Positions 33,135-45,429 are shown, counted from the stretch's first letter. The stretch: DNA of 64,000 nt from Phocoena phocoena (GCF_963924675.1 NC_089222.1:7322501-7386500); one strand, 5' to 3'. The notes: generated from the letters alone by a model not told the origin. A program made the numbers and translations.

Positions 33135-35404
33135 TGCTGAGGGTGTCTTCCAAGAGACAGATATAGCATTAAAAATGCAAAGAGCATGGATAAGATTTGA
33201 ATCAAGCCTGTTTTAGAGAGTTAAAGAGTACATTAATCAGTAAAATGTTGGATACTCACAATCATGTTTACATTTACACATATGTATACACTCTTCTATA
33301 TCACTTATAAATACAAATCTACTCACAAATAAAAGTGAGACCAAATATATACAATACAGTTTTTTTTAAAGGTTATCCCTGAGAAATGAGATAACAGGTA
33401 ATTTAATTTTAAAAATATCATGTTTATCTTTTTTTCCTAAAATGAAAATGTATGACTTTTACTAACAGATTTTTAAGGATTGAGGCAGGGTTTTATAGAG
33501 TCATGGGACAGTACTAATTTATGATTTAGAGACAATAATTTGGCTAAGCCCAGAAACACGAATACTTAGGTGAAGAAATTACATGAAAGAGCATCTTCCC
33601 AACTTATCCTCTAAAGATTTTATAAAATGAAAACCAAGAAAAACTAGAGCAGAATTTGAAGATTGCCAGTATCAAGCAGAGCATGATGTCAACAACATTT
33701 CTAAAGATGAATTATGTGTATCTTGACCTAAGTTTAATAGTAGTTTACATTGTTTTATAACTTTCCAAACTCATATTGAAATGAACGAGTCAGTTCCATA
33801 TTTAATCCACACAATTGATGTCAGGATGCCTCTCATTCTTAATAAGAAGGTATTGGAGTACAGAGGGAATGAGAAATTTTTCTGTGAGTGACATGGCAAG
33901 GTAATAGCAGAACTGGGATCAAAATTCAACTCCTCCATATGCTGAATTTTGTAGTCAGCTGAATGGAGTCCATATGACTTTTTCTGTGCTGCTACCATCC
34001 TCCAAAGTCTGCATATGTTTTCTATACTGCTCTATTAAGAAGGGTTCCTAAACAGATGCAATATTTAAAATACATGAGAATAAGCAAGATTTGAAGAGAT
34101 AGTATTATAATCAATCAAGCTAAAATTAGTTTCCTCCTATTTCCAATATTCATCCTGACCAAAAATGTTCCAAGCCCATTGGTTAAGTCAGACAGCAACC
34201 AGGTGGGATATATCCGTTTCTGTGTTTTAGATACACTTTAAACAACTTGGGTTCAAATAAAGTTTAAAGTTGTGTCAGGAGAGTCAAAATTTCCCAAACT
34301 CAGGTAGAGATTAGTTTTCCATCCAGGTGTCGTACAGATGTTATGTTTCAGTGTTAAAGATAATATAAATTAAAACTATTCTCAGCCCCCTTGTTTTCAG
34401 TTCCTATCTCTGTCTGGTTAATTGAACTCCCCCAACAAAGATTTATCATAGAGGATATATTCCTAGTATTATTTTATTCTTTCTCCCCCTCTAATTACAT
34501 GTAATGTGTGATGTTTTCATGTCTCTGGGGAAAAAAAAAAAAAACACCTAAGATTTTAGCTTCCAGATTTTGTTCCACTGTGACCTTGGAAGAGATGTTG
34601 CACATTTTGAGGTACGGTTTAGCTGTTAAACAACTTATATCACTGTGTCCTGCTGGTATTTATCAAAATTCTCTGGCATTATTTCTTAAACTTAACTTCA
34701 TCTGGAAATACTGGTGAGTTACAGAATTCCACACCTTACTGGATTCCTGTTATGGTAACTGCATAGTTTATTGTACAAATAGCACACTTTTGCAAGTAAA
34801 AGGGGCAATATTAAAAATAATGCTGAAACAACAGGCTTAAAGTGTAACTCTCTGAGGCAAACCAGGATATAATGTCTAGAAACAAACTATGACTAGATGG
34901 CTACAGGGTACCATTTACATATCAAACAATGTTTCTTTCCCCAAACCTATTTCCTCAATTTTCCGTCTATGTATATTGTACCATAATTCTCCTAGCCCGT
35001 ATAGTTTACAATAGCAAAATCATTTTTTTCACTTCTCTTTCCTTTGCTTGGAATAGCCATTCATCAGTCAAGCCCTTTTCATTGTCTTCCTTTACAATCT
35101 CTCTTGGATTAACATGCTCTCTTTACTCTTAGCATCCAAGCACTACCTGAACAGTATCCTAACCTCATACTGTCCTACTTAAAAAATTACTTTCCCAAAT
35201 ATCTACCCAGTTAATAAGTATAGATTTTTCTGGTGGTCTTTAGATAAATATATCTGTTAGCTGAATACTTAATATCTAGTAAGACCACCACGTGCACACA
35301 TGCTATGCTCACACACGCACACACAACACACACACACTGTTCTCTCTATTACCTTAGTATTTTGTTCCTGCTGAACCCCGTTCTTAAATTGCCCTTCAAG
35401 GTGA
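33135..35404. other. Mostly unassigned DNA
   Basis: A weak minus-strand MIR-like piece lies at about 33800-33940 ('acatggcaaggtaatagcagaactggg'). There is an A14-type run at about 34531-34544 and a CA-rich tract at 35290-35338. No exon was recognised. Confidence 0.45.
35290..35338. repeat. CA-rich imperfect microsatellite
   Basis: Interrupted CACA repeats with TGCTATGCT and GCA breaks. Confidence 0.8.
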
Positions 35405-35520
35405 AGTACAACATGGTGGAAGAGCACAGAGTCTAGCATAATCCATCACTAACTTGATCTGTAGATCTGGGAAAGTTACTTAATTTCTTTTTGCCTTCTT
35501 CCCTCATTTATTATCAGGGT
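35405..35520 (+). repeat. MIR SINE fragment
   Basis: Sense-strand MIR pattern: 'gtggaagagcacagagtct', then 'gaaagttacttaatttctt', then 'ccctcatttattatcag'. Diverged. Confidence 0.6.
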
Positions 35521-36940
35521 TTGTTCTGGAAGGCTTTGTTGCCAGAGGCTGCCCTGTGCATTGCAGTGTGTTTAAGGTGTAAACCAAATACCCCTCTGAG
35601 ACACAGATTTCTTCCGGAATTCAGCAAGCCAAACAAGAAAAGGTGGTAAGAAAGGCTGTTAAGTTTGGGTCATGTTCTTTGCCATGGGACTCCAAATATC
35701 ATTGAAATCTCAGAGTAGGTAGCAGGAATTTCCTTAAAATATTTGGAACCGTTCCCAGGGTGGTTTTTTTTTCAAGACTGATACATTTTTCCTTTCCAAA
35801 GGCCTCTATTGCTATCACTCTCAGCCAGAGGAAAAGAGAAATTTCCTTAGAAGGATGACTACAATATTAACAGCTGAGCAGACGTAAATGAAATGGAAAA
35901 CTGAGTGCATAAGAAAAGCAATGAAGGGAAAATTTTAATATTACTAGACCAGGGTCCAAAGTAATGAAAAATAGAAAGATAGGAATATTTTCATAGAGCA
36001 GCCTGACATGACTTTACCAAAAACAGTCAAGTCCAGAAATCCACTGAGAAACAATATCTTAATACCAGATGCAGTTTACAGTAAGAGTAATTAGAGAAAT
36101 ATCTCTTAAAGGTTTGGACAGTAAAAGCAGTGGTTAGAGAAATTCTGGATGAATTTGAATGGGCAGTATGAAAGATTGTTATAGAATATTTAAAGCACTA
36201 TAGGTAGATTTTTTCCATTACCAAGATGAAGCTACATTTCCTGTGTCTTAAGAGAACAACACCCAAGAAATTTATAGAATTATGACTCTAAAAGAAATAC
36301 TAACAAAGATGAGGCATATTTTCCTGGCAGTCAGGTAGGGCAATGATAGAGCTGGTCCAAGCCTGAGTTGGATGTTGATTTAATGGAAGAGCATCTCCTT
36401 CTGGATAGAATTATCTCACTCAGGGGGGTGAAGTTGGACAAGATTTAGGTAAACAATAGATGCCTTTGGTAGACTCAGAACTTTGTATCTCACTGCAAGA
36501 GGACTTAGAGTATGCTTTGGTAGCAAAATCTGGAAGAGTTGTGTTAGAAGGATGAATATCTGGACCAAAAATCAAAGGAAAAGAAAACAATATTGCACTA
36601 AAATCCATCAAACAGTACTAGGTTTACATGTGTTGAAAGAACAGAACAACAGCAAAGAGAAATAAAATATTAGAGGCATATCCTACTGTTGATAGCAAAA
36701 AGGTAAAAATGCTGTTCAAAGATTTGACATTCCGTATTTCTAGAACCACAAGTTTTATTAACACCAATAGCAGCTACAATTTAGGCATCTGCAAAAAGTG
36801 ATTCTCTAGTTAGAACAAATACGGAGTTCAGGGAGAAAACAGTCATAGGAAATGGGTTTCACACACCATAGCTATTCCAAAGCAAGAAGTGATGGAAGTT
36901 GCCAGTGGGTCCTGAAGGAACTATACTCGCTCACCAAAGT
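35521..36940. other. Unassigned DNA
   Basis: No exon or named repeat was recognised. ORFs at 36420-36665 overlap on both strands and show no family feature. Confidence 0.4.
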
Positions 36941-36944
36941 AAAG

Positions 36945-37107
36945 CAGGTGCTCTCTATCCTGGCTGTAGTTAGAGTTACCTGGGAAGCTATTAAAACTCC
37001 CATTGCCCAAATTGGGCTGCAAACCCCTTACAGGGAGATGTGCTCCTCAGTAGTTTAAAGCTCCTTAGACAATAAAATGTGTTGCCAAAGTTGCGAACCA
37101 CAGTGCG
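36945..37107. mobile_element. MER20-type hAT-Charlie MITE
   Basis: Contains 'gttagagttacctgggaagct', 'cccattgcccaaattgg', 'ctcctcagtagtttaaagctcc' and the end 'cgaaccacagtg'. This is the palindromic layout of MER20, a non-autonomous DNA transposon of about 200 bp. Confidence 0.7.
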
Positions 37108-37109
37108 AG

Positions 37110-37580
37110 AGGCTCTGTCATTATTACTGGCAAGATTAAGGTCACTTTCAATGCAGCACTGGGATGCCAGAGAGAGTGTACCAAGGTGAATGGTGATTAA
37201 GGGAGGTTGTCTATAAAAGATGGGAAAGAAAGAAACTTATAACCTAGAGACTGGAGCAAACTTCTAAGCTTTGCAAGAAAGTGGTGGGATCTTAAATACC
37301 ACTCCCAGAGAGAGAGAAGGTAGTATGCATACCTCCTCCCCCAATACAGGGTGTCAATATTCACCTCTCACTGGGAGATTTCTCCCAGTTGAGTTTAAAG
37401 TCACTCATACAACTATTCCAGACAATCAGCATAAGCTAGCATCTCAAATCTGAAACCAAGATTTTCTCCATCTAACCTGTTCACTGAGGTACCAAGCACT
37501 TTTCCCTACGGCTCTTATCAACACTCAGTCCTGGATTCTAGAAACATGATTTTGCCTGGGATAACTGCTCTTGGGCTGAG
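37110..37580. other. Unassigned DNA
   Basis: No recognised gene or repeat. Confidence 0.4.
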
Positions 37581-37583
37581 ATT

Positions 37584-37634
37584 AGATAGATAGATAGATA
37601 GAGAGATAGATAGATAGATGATAGATAGATAGAT
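37584..37634. repeat. (GATA)n microsatellite
   Basis: About twelve GATA units with one GAGA and one GATGATA interruption. Likely length-variable. Confidence 0.95.
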
Positions 37635-37735
37635 TCTTTTCAGATACTTTTCCCTTATAGATTATTGTAAAATATTAAGTATAGTTCTCTGTGCTATACA
37701 GTAGGTCCTTGTTGGTTATCTATTTTAGTCAAAAT
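37635..37735 (-). mobile_element. L1 3' UTR fragment
   Basis: 'cttttcccttatagattattgtaa', 'atagttctctgtgctatacagtagg' and 'tccttgttggttatctatttta' match the inverted 3' UTR of the L1 subfamily also seen at 4596-5135 and 56072-56665. It directly abuts the GATA repeat. Confidence 0.85.
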
Positions 37736-37931
37736 AGAAAGAAAATCATTTTAGCTTATCTATAAGACTGGTTTTAGTTTTAATCGATATGTAGATTTAG
37801 TAAGGAAATAAATTTCAAAATTTCATCCAAGATAGCTCAGCTTTAAAGCAATCATTTAAAGTGTTTTTCTCACACCAGGCTATAGTACAGAGTTAGAAAA
37901 GAGTGCAGCATTTCCACCCAAACAAATACCC

Positions 37932-37944
37932 AGATGATCATGAA

Positions 37945-37978
<34 letters not shown>

Positions 37979-38029
37979 GTGATGAAGATGATGGTGAAGA
38001 GGATGATGATGGTGATGATGATTACTGAG
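37932..38029. repeat. (GAT)n imperfect microsatellite
   Basis: A core of about twelve GAT units (37943-37978) is followed by mixed GAT, GGT and GAA units. It opens a methionine-rich chance frame at 37934-38122. Confidence 0.95.
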
Positions 38030-39090
38030 AGCCTCACAGCAGGTCTGGCAAAGGAAGCAGGCTGTGGTCAGACCATGCAGCCTATGTGTGGAAACCTGTG
38101 GTTACAAGGATGGTCTCAATGACAACAACGAGGACAAGACCCTTGGCCAAATGTGTCCCAAATGTCCATCTTGTTCCTGGCATAGAATTTGGTTTTTAAA
38201 TGACAAAACATATGGAGGATGCATTCCTTCAGTTTGGAATCCATCTGCCACCATTCACCACCTCCAATTTTTTATTATAAGGACAGATTTATACTGTAGC
38301 ATTATCTTTTTTCATTCTAACATCGGGCTAAGCAATCAGGTTTGAAAACAAGGTCACCCCAGAGTATTGCAAGAGTGTGCTTTCATTGACAGCAGAAGAT
38401 TAAAAAAAAAAAAAGCAGAGCTTCTATGACTGAATATGGGAGACTCCAGTTAAAGACTACAAGTACTTCAGGAGGGACACATCTTTTGCTGCTTTCTAAA
38501 AACAAAATCCATAATAAAGAGAGCAGATAGCATTGTTTGGCAATTCCACTTGGGTCCTAGGATATTTTGTTCATCGTTATCTTTTATTTTTCTCCTAATT
38601 TAGTTTTTTTTTTCTTCTTTGACTCCTATAAGGGTACTTGGGGATTCTTATCCATTGTGTCAATTAAGATGTAGCTTCAGGAAAAAGAAAACTCTTAATA
38701 TCCAGTCTCTACAAAGGGAGTGTTTGATTCTTGTCACTAAATGTTACTGATTTTAATCCTATAAGAGCTACTTCAAGAGTAATTTTAACCATGCAGCTGG
38801 TTCAGTTGGGATAAAAAGACTTTTAAACTCTCAGGTCTAAAGCAACATTGAGAAATGAATGTGCTATAATGTGATTTCTTGTAATTGGAGTGGAGGGAAG
38901 AATGTTTTATTAACTATTTCAATACATACATATGCTAGGTGAAAGTCATGTAAAGTAAAATTGAGAGCTGCCATAGAAAGTGAAAATGTTCAGTTGTAGG
39001 TGATTATGCTGACGGCTCTCTCACTTTCATACTACAGAATTCCAGAGATGGAAGTCCGTGGTGTACTAGGGAACTTCTACAGACCCCCAA
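38030..39090. other. Unassigned DNA with one cysteine-rich open frame
   Basis: An ORF at 38064-38345 (+) has a cysteine-rich N-terminal half (including QMCPKCPSC) and no stop for 93 codons. I do not recognise the family. No splice sites, neighbouring exons or polyadenylation context support it, so I leave it uncalled. An A13 run lies at about 38402-38414. Confidence 0.35.
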
Positions 39091-39099
39091 GACCACAGC

Positions 39100-39683
39100 T
39101 ACCCAGTCAGTATCAGCATATATTCTACCATCGCTTCTATAAATTCTCCAGGCTCCTAGGTAAAGACAGTCCTTCCAATTATGAGCTAGATCCTATCTCA
39201 TCCTGCCTGTTCAAAGACATTATGCAAACAAATCTCTGTTCTTTGTACTACATTTTTCCTCATCTACTGAGTGACCCCCATCAGCATATAAACCTGCTAT
39301 TACTTATCTCATATTAAAATAAGTAATTTAAAAATCTTCTTTGACCTAATTTCTCAGTCAGATACTAGTCCATTACTAAATGTTCTTTTGTAGCCAAAAA
39401 TTATGAAAGGATTATTTATAATCCTTCTTTTCAATTTCTCTCTTCCAATTCTCTCCTAAATCTTTGCCAATCAGAAATCTATCTCCAGCCCTGTACTGAA
39501 ACTGCTCTTTTCAGAGCCACTAATGACCTCCAATGTTCAATTCTCAGTCCTCATCTTACTTGACCTAACAGCGACATTTGACACAGAATAGATGATCGTG
39601 TTCTCCCTGACACATGTTCTTCATTTGGCTTTCAGTGAAACACACTGTTTCCTTCCAGTGTCATTGGCCATTCAGCCTTAGTT
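39100..39683 (+). mobile_element. L2 LINE reverse-transcriptase remnant, part 1
   Basis: At 39490-39640 the text 'tgaaactgctcttttcagagccactaatgacctcc' and 'gtcctcatcttacttgacctaacagcgacatttgac' fits the L2 RT region coding for an L(D)LTATFDT-type motif. Upstream C/T-rich DNA from about 39100 is compatible but weak. Decayed, non-coding. Confidence 0.6.
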
Positions 39684-40160
39684 TCTGAGGTAGATTGTAT
39701 TAATAGATACAATCATTCACTACCCCAATGCATACATCTTTGCAGAAAAACTTTACAATGCCTTCCCCTTGTGGGTGTAGCTTATTTCTCCTTTGTCTGA
39801 GTTTGGGTTAAAGCATGTGACTTGTTTTGGCCAATGGTTTATTAACAAATGTTTTACAAGCAGAGGCTTGAAAAGGCCATCCCCATAAGAAAGACATGCT
39901 GGGACTTGTCCAGTGGTTTCAGAAGGTCTGACATGTGGACAGAGCTGCTGCAGATACACTGTCTTTGTCCAACCCTGCCCATAACACAGCTTCTAACCAA
40001 CCTGCATATACATGGGTGAGCCCAGTCAAGATTGGCTGAGCCCAGCCTAGGGCAGCTAATACTAAAGCTTGTAAGCTAAACAAAATCTTTTTGTTATATA
40101 CCGCTGAGATTTTTGTGATTGTTTCTTATGCAGCACTATTGTGGTCCTGGTTACAGCGGT
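39684..40160 (+). mobile_element. MLT1-type LTR inserted in the L2
   Basis: Recognisable parts are 'gcatgtgacttgttttggccaatgg', 'gaggcttgaaaaggcc', 'gctgctgcagatacactgtc', 'accgctgagatttttgtgattg' and 'ttatgcagcactattgtgg'. These are the marks of an older MLT1 LTR. L2-like text appears to resume after it. Confidence 0.7.
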
Positions 40161-40275
40161 AGTCCCCTTTCTTTGTTTCTCCTGTTCTATATAACTCCTT
40201 AACATTGGAGTGACCTGGATCTCAATCTTTGAACCTCTTCCTATCCATTAACAATCCAGAACATCATTTTTTCTC
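40161..40275 (+). mobile_element. L2 LINE remnant, part 2
   Basis: 'tctcctgttctatataactcc' and 'cttgaacctcttcctatcc'-type text is compatible with the L2 segment just downstream of that at 39490-39683. The match is weak and rests partly on position. Confidence 0.35.
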
Positions 40276-40394
40276 CCTTTATTTATGTTAAGTAATACTA
40301 TATTACAGGAAATGGCATACAATGGCATGATAAGTCCTAATTCAGTAATCAAAGTTCTGGATTCTAAGAGTGGTATAAAGTAAAGACTAAAGAA

Positions 40395-41308
40395 TAGGCT
40401 CTGTGAGCCAAGAATACTCAATGCGGAAAGGATAATCTCAACAAATGGTGTTGCAAAAACTGGATGACCTCATGCAGAAGAATGAAGCTTGACCCCTATC
40501 TTATACCATGCACAAAATTAACTCAAGATAGATTGAAGATTTAAATGTAAAACCTGGTATTATAAAACTCCTAGAAGGAAGCATAAGGAAAAAGATTCCT
40601 TGACATTGATCTTGGCAATGCTTTTTTTGTATATGATGCCAAAAGTGCAAGGAACAAAAGAAAAAAATATTATAAGTAAGACTACATTAAGCAAAAAAGC
40701 TTCTGCACAGCAAAAGGAAAAATCAATGAAGTAAAAAATCACCCTAAGAAATGTGAGAAAATATTTACAAATAATACATCTGTTAATATCCAAAATATAC
40801 AAATAACTCATACAAGTCAATACCAACAAAATAAACAACCCAGTGAATCCAATGTAAAAATGGACAGTGGAACTGAATAAACATTTCTCTGAAGAAGACA
40901 TACAAGGGGCCAAGAGATAATGAAAATGCTCAGCATCACCAATCACCAGAGAAATGCAAATCAAAACCACAATGAAATACCACCTCACACATTTTAGAAT
41001 GGCTGTCATCAAGAAGACAAAAGTGTTGGCAGGATGTGGATAAAAGGGAACCCTTTGTTCACTGTTGATGGGACTGCAAATTGGCTCAGCCACTATGGAA
41101 AACACTGTGCAGATTCCTTAAAAAATTAAAAATACAACTATCATCATCTGATCTAGAATTCTAGCTTCTGGGTATATACCCAAAGGAAATGAAAACAGGA
41201 TTTCAAAGAGATATGTACACTTCCATGCTCATGGCAGCATTATTCACAATAGCCCAGATATGGAAACAACCTTAGTGTCTGTCAATGGATGAATGAATAA
41301 ATAATATG

Positions 41309-41352
<44 letters not shown>

Positions 41353-41855
41353 GAATATTATTCAGTTATGAAAAAGAAGGAAACCCTATCATTTGCGACA
41401 ACACAGATGGATCTCAAGGGCGTTATTCTAAGTGAAATAAGTCAGATGGAAAAAGACAAGTACTGTAGGATATTACTTATAAGTGGAAGCCAAAATTATA
41501 GAAAGAGAAAGAAGAATGATGGTTCTCAGGATCTGGGGGCTGGGGCAAATGGGGAGATGTTGGTCAAGGTGCACAAACTTTCAGTTATAAAAAAAAGTTC
41601 TAGGGATCAAATGTAAAGTATTGGTATTATAGTTAATAATACTGTATTATTACCTGAAAGTTGCCGAGAGAGTAAATCTTAAATATTTGCATCATAAAAC
41701 AGAGATGGTAATGATGTAACATGAGAGAGGTGTTAGCTAATGCTACAGTGATAATCATTTTGCAATATATAGGTGTATCAGATCAACAGGTTGTACACCT
41801 TAAACTTATACAATGCTATATGTCAATGATATCTCACTAAAGCTGGGGGAAAATA
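40395..41855 (+). mobile_element. Old L1M-type LINE, ORF2 end and 3' UTR
   Basis: About 1.45 kb in L1 order: 'aacaaatggtgttgcaaaaactgg', 'ttataaaactcctagaaggaag', 'gaaatgcaaatcaaaaccacaatg', 'caacctagtgtc'-like text, 'atctcaagggcgttattctaagtg', and a long 3' UTR with 'gttgtacaccttaaacttatac' and 'gatatctcactaaagc'. The 181-codon ORF on the opposite strand (40560-41105) is an antisense shadow. A CA repeat has grown inside it. Confidence 0.88.
41310..41349. repeat. (CA)20 microsatellite within old L1
   Basis: Twenty uninterrupted CA units. The homologous site in related L1s reads gtatatatacaca, so the repeat probably grew from that seed. Confidence 0.98.
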
Positions 41856-41869
41856 GGGTCTTTAATTAT

Positions 41870-42056
41870 ATAGTTGGGACCTCATCCTAGTTCTATAACT
41901 CACCTCTGGGAACTTGGGGACAAACTTCATAAAAAGTCTTTTAGTCTCAGTTTCCTTATCTGTAAAATGGACGAAATGAAGTACCAACAGAGGACCAATG
42001 GGAGAATTAAATAAAATAATTCATATAAAGTTCCTAGTATACTGAATGACATATAG
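41870..42056 (+). repeat. MIR SINE fragment
   Basis: Sense MIR: 'cctagttctataactcacc', 'gggacaaacttcataaa', 'ctcagtttccttatctgtaaaatgg', 'gggagaattaaataaaataattc' and 'aaagttcctagtatactg'. The most recognisable MIR in the window. Confidence 0.85.
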
Positions 42057-42407
42057 TGTCTTAGTCCATTCAGGCTGCTGTAACAAAATAGCATAGACTA
42101 GGTGGCTTATAAACAGCAGAAACATATTGCTCCTCGTTCTAGAAACTGGAAGTCTGAGATCAAAGTGCAAGCATGGTTGGTGGAGGGCCCTCTTCCAGGT
42201 CACGCACTCCTCATTGTGTCCTCACGTGTGGATGAAGCGAGGGAGCCCTGTGGACTCTCTTCTATAAAGGCACTGATACCATTCATGAGGGCTCCACTCT
42301 CATGGCCTAGTCCCCTTCCAAAGGCCTTACCTACTTATAATATTGCCTTTGGGGTTAGGATTTCAACATATTAATTTGAGGGGTACACAAACATTTAGAC
42401 CATAGCA
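42057..42407 (-). mobile_element. MLT1-type solo LTR (ERVL-MaLR)
   Basis: Begins tgtcttagtccattcaggct and ends 'acatttagaccatagca', as an inverted MLT1 LTR should. Internal marks are 'gcatagactaggtggcttata', 'ctcattgtgtcctcacgtg', 'ccattcatgagggctccactc' and 'ggttaggatttcaacatatt'. Nearly full length. No internal viral genes adjoin. Confidence 0.92.
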
Positions 42408-42409
42408 TA

Positions 42410-43260
42410 CAATGTAGATTCAATAAATTAACTCTTAATATTTATTATTTAAATAGTTCTGTGATTTCTTGATTATCTGTCTCTCTGAGCCTTAGATTCT
42501 TCCTCCAAGTTTGGTTTAGTTTTATCTTTTTATGATTCAAAAATCATAAAATCTCAATGTGAAAAATCTTTAAGGCACTAAAATGAACCCATATCTGATA
42601 TATGAATTCTAATTTAAAGTATATATAATTGAGCTTCCATCAATACCCTGTTGAGAAATAGTTGCCTTTTGAAAGGGCTCAACATTTTAAGCCAATGGGA
42701 TAATCTTTAATGGAGTCATTTGAGGCCTAGAATAGGTAAGTGGGAGGTAATCTAGGCTAGATTATTTGAAATTATAGCATTTAGTTACACAGTGGTGTGT
42801 TTAGCTTAACAACATGTTCTCTGAAAAAATATGTTCATGCATGTACACACACACACTCATGTATGTATTATAAATTCACTGATAAAAAGATATTCAGCAC
42901 GCTATTTACAAATAATACAATAAAAAATCTTCTTTATTATAAGTTCTTATAGCCAATTGATTCTCACAAAAGGCTTTCATTGATTTTGGTGCAATGTTTG
43001 TATCCATAAACAGACAGTGATGAACAAGTATAATCCCTACATGAATGCTGATTGGTATTTTTGTTTATGTTAATTAGTTGGATAAAAGTGAAACAATAAA
43101 GATGTATGTTGGAAACTACTACGCTCACTAGTTTTTCAATGACTAGTGATTTCTTTGCTGAACTGTATAATAGTTTCAGATCCCAGAAGACTATTCCTCC
43201 AATTTATAATAATTTGTAAATTGCTACAATTTGTAGCAAATTATACCTATAGACCCATAC
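42410..43260. other. Unassigned AT-rich DNA
   Basis: No recognised gene or repeat. Confidence 0.4.
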
Positions 43261-43261
43261 T

Positions 43262-44335
43262 TTTTTGTTACTTTATTTTTAGAACAGTTTTATGTTCACA
43301 AAAATATTGAGAGGAAGATACAGAGATGTCTCAGTTACTCCTTGATCCACACAGGCACAGCCTCCCCATTATCAACATCCCCCACCTGAGTGGTACATTT
43401 ATTACACCTGAGGAAACTACAATGACACATCATAATCACCCTAAGTCCAGAGTTGACATTAGAGTTCATCCTCAGTGTTGTACAGTCTATGGGTTTGGAC
43501 AAATGTATAATGACATATATCCATCATTATAATATCATGCTGCAGAGAATTTTCAATGCCCTAAAAATCCTTTGTGCCCTGCCTATTTATCCTTTTTCCC
43601 CTCCAGCTCCTGGCAACCACTAATTTTTTTACTGTGTCCGTAGTTTCACCTTTTCCAGAATGTCATATAGCTGGAATCATACAGTACGTAGCCTTTCCAG
43701 ATTGGCTTCTTTCACTTAGTAATATGCATTTAATATTCCTCAATGTCTTTCCATGGTCTGATAGCTCATTTTTTAGCACTGAATAATATTTCATTGCCTG
43801 AATATGCCACAGTTTATTTATCCATTCACCTACTGAAGGACACCTGGGTTGTTTCCAAGTTTTGGCAATTATGAATAGAGCTACTATAGACATCTGTGTA
43901 TAGGATTTTGTGTGAACATAAGTTTTCAAATCCTTTGAGTAAATACCAAAGGGTATGATTGCTGGATCATATAATAAGACTATGCTTAGTTTTGAAAGAA
44001 ATCACCAAACTATCTTTCAAAATGTCTGAATCATTTTGCATTCCCACCAGCAATGAATGAGAGTTCTTATGGCTCCATATCCTCACCAACATTTGCTTTT
44101 GTCAGTGTTTTGGATTTGGGCCATGTTAATAGGTGTTTAGTAGTATTTAATTGTTGTTTTAATTTGCATTTCTTTGATGTGGAGCATCTTTTCATATCCT
44201 TATTTGCCAATCTGTATATCTTCTTTGATGACATGTCTGTTAAGGTCTTAGGCCCATGTTTTAATCAACACTACATACTTTTAAGTTTAATCTGAATTAT
44301 TAATATTCTCCATCACTTTCTTGTGTGTAGACCAT
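43262..44335 (-). mobile_element. Old L1M-type LINE, 3' UTR and ORF2 end
   Basis: Minus-strand L1 order: 3' UTR with 'cagttttatgttcacaaaaatattgag' and 'ctgagtggtacatttatta', then ORF2 text 'gaataatatttcattgcc', 'ccacagtttatttatccattcacc', 'gacacctgggttgtttcc', 'cattcccaccagcaatgaatgagag' and 'gtatatcttctttgatg'. A readable antisense ORF2 fragment lies at 43929-43663. Confidence 0.88.
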
Positions 44336-44339
44336 CAAC

Positions 44340-45185
44340 AAGACAATAAATCAACTCTTGGTTTGTAGCATTTGCCAATACCTGATATCTGTAATATAAA
44401 TACTACCACCACAGCTGTTTTCAAATACTCCCTCCATAGCTGATTTCAAGCTACCAAGAAGTCACCATCGCAGTTTTGGGAAGAAATGTGCAGTAGCACA
44501 CCATTATATGGTATTTTCATTATACAGATAAAATAGACAAAAATTGATATTGAGAGCACAGATAACAATACAATGTAGCTAACCAGTTAGGAATTGATGA
44601 GTTTGAATATTTATTACTTTTGCCTTTAATATAGTTTAATTCTATGTTTATACAGTTTATTTCCAAATCATACTTTCGTTGAACGACTGATTTGCAAAAT
44701 TTGTGAAAACTAATAGTTGTCCCTCCTGTACCTGTGCTGCCAGCATTGTCACAATAGGTACGTCCAAGCCAGCCTATCCTTAGGGCCTGCTCCGTCTACC
44801 TTGAAAGGATCTTGACCTCCCTTCTAAAAGTTTTCTATTTCAACATTCACAATAGGAGGACAAAAGTAGGTAAACTATTTTAGATATTTTGGAGTTGAGT
44901 AAACTTATTAGGATTGACTGGGTTTTTACAAATGTTTTGTTCCAGTTTTTATTTCAAGGACGATGTTAACTGCTCTAGGTTTTCAAAAAGCTTCTCTGTA
45001 TCACATCATTTGAGAATCAAAATGGGCCAGAAAGTTCATTTTAGCCTTCCTCTAGTTTCAAAGCAGGACTTCATTTAAGAAATATTAGAGAGGCGGCTCA
45101 CTAATGTGCTTTTACAACTCAACATTTCCCAGAGATTTTGCATGTCTTTTTAAAAAATCAGTTTTTTTGTTTTTTCAATTTTCTA
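44340..45185. other. Unassigned DNA
   Basis: No recognised gene or repeat. Confidence 0.4.
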
Positions 45186-45187
45186 AA

Positions 45188-45425
45188 GAAAGACAACATT
45201 GGGCTTTCCTGGTGGCTCAGTGGTTGAGAGTCTGCCTGCCGATGCAGGGGACGAGGGTTCGTGCCCCGGTCCGGGAAGATCCCACATGCCACGGAGCGGC
45301 TGGGCCCGTGAGCCATGGCTGCTGAGCCTGTGCGTCCGGAGCCTGTGCTCCGCAACGGGAGAGGCCACAACAGTGAGAGGCCCGCATACCGGAAAAAAAA
45401 AAAAAAAAAAAGGAAAAACAACATT
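45188..45425 (+). mobile_element. CHR-type SINE, short form
   Basis: The body runs 45201-45392 with 'gggctttcctggtggctcag', 'agggttcgtgccccgg', 'cacatgccacggagcgg' and the tail 'gaggcccgcataccgg', then an A18 run. Duplicated target gaaagacaacatt at 45188-45200 and gaaaaacaacatt at 45413-45425 (one mismatch). It carries A- and B-box-like parts of its tRNA ancestor, but it is not a tRNA gene. Confidence 0.97.
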
Positions 45426-45429
45426 AAAA

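Noticed and set aside
37934..38122. Methionine-rich ORF
   Set aside because: Translation of the (GAT)n repeat read as ATG.
38064..38345. Exon of a TMEM16/anoctamin-like protein, because of a CP-x-C motif
   Set aside because: Only the short cysteine motif is similar. The following residues do not fit, and no flanking exons were seen.
40560..41105. Minus-strand ORF of 181 codons, hydrophobic
   Set aside because: Antisense to an old plus-strand L1 ORF2. The hydrophobicity comes from T-rich complement sequence.
45201..45300. tRNA-like A and B box text
   Set aside because: Part of a CHR SINE derived from a tRNA. It has no cloverleaf or anticodon arm of a functional tRNA gene.
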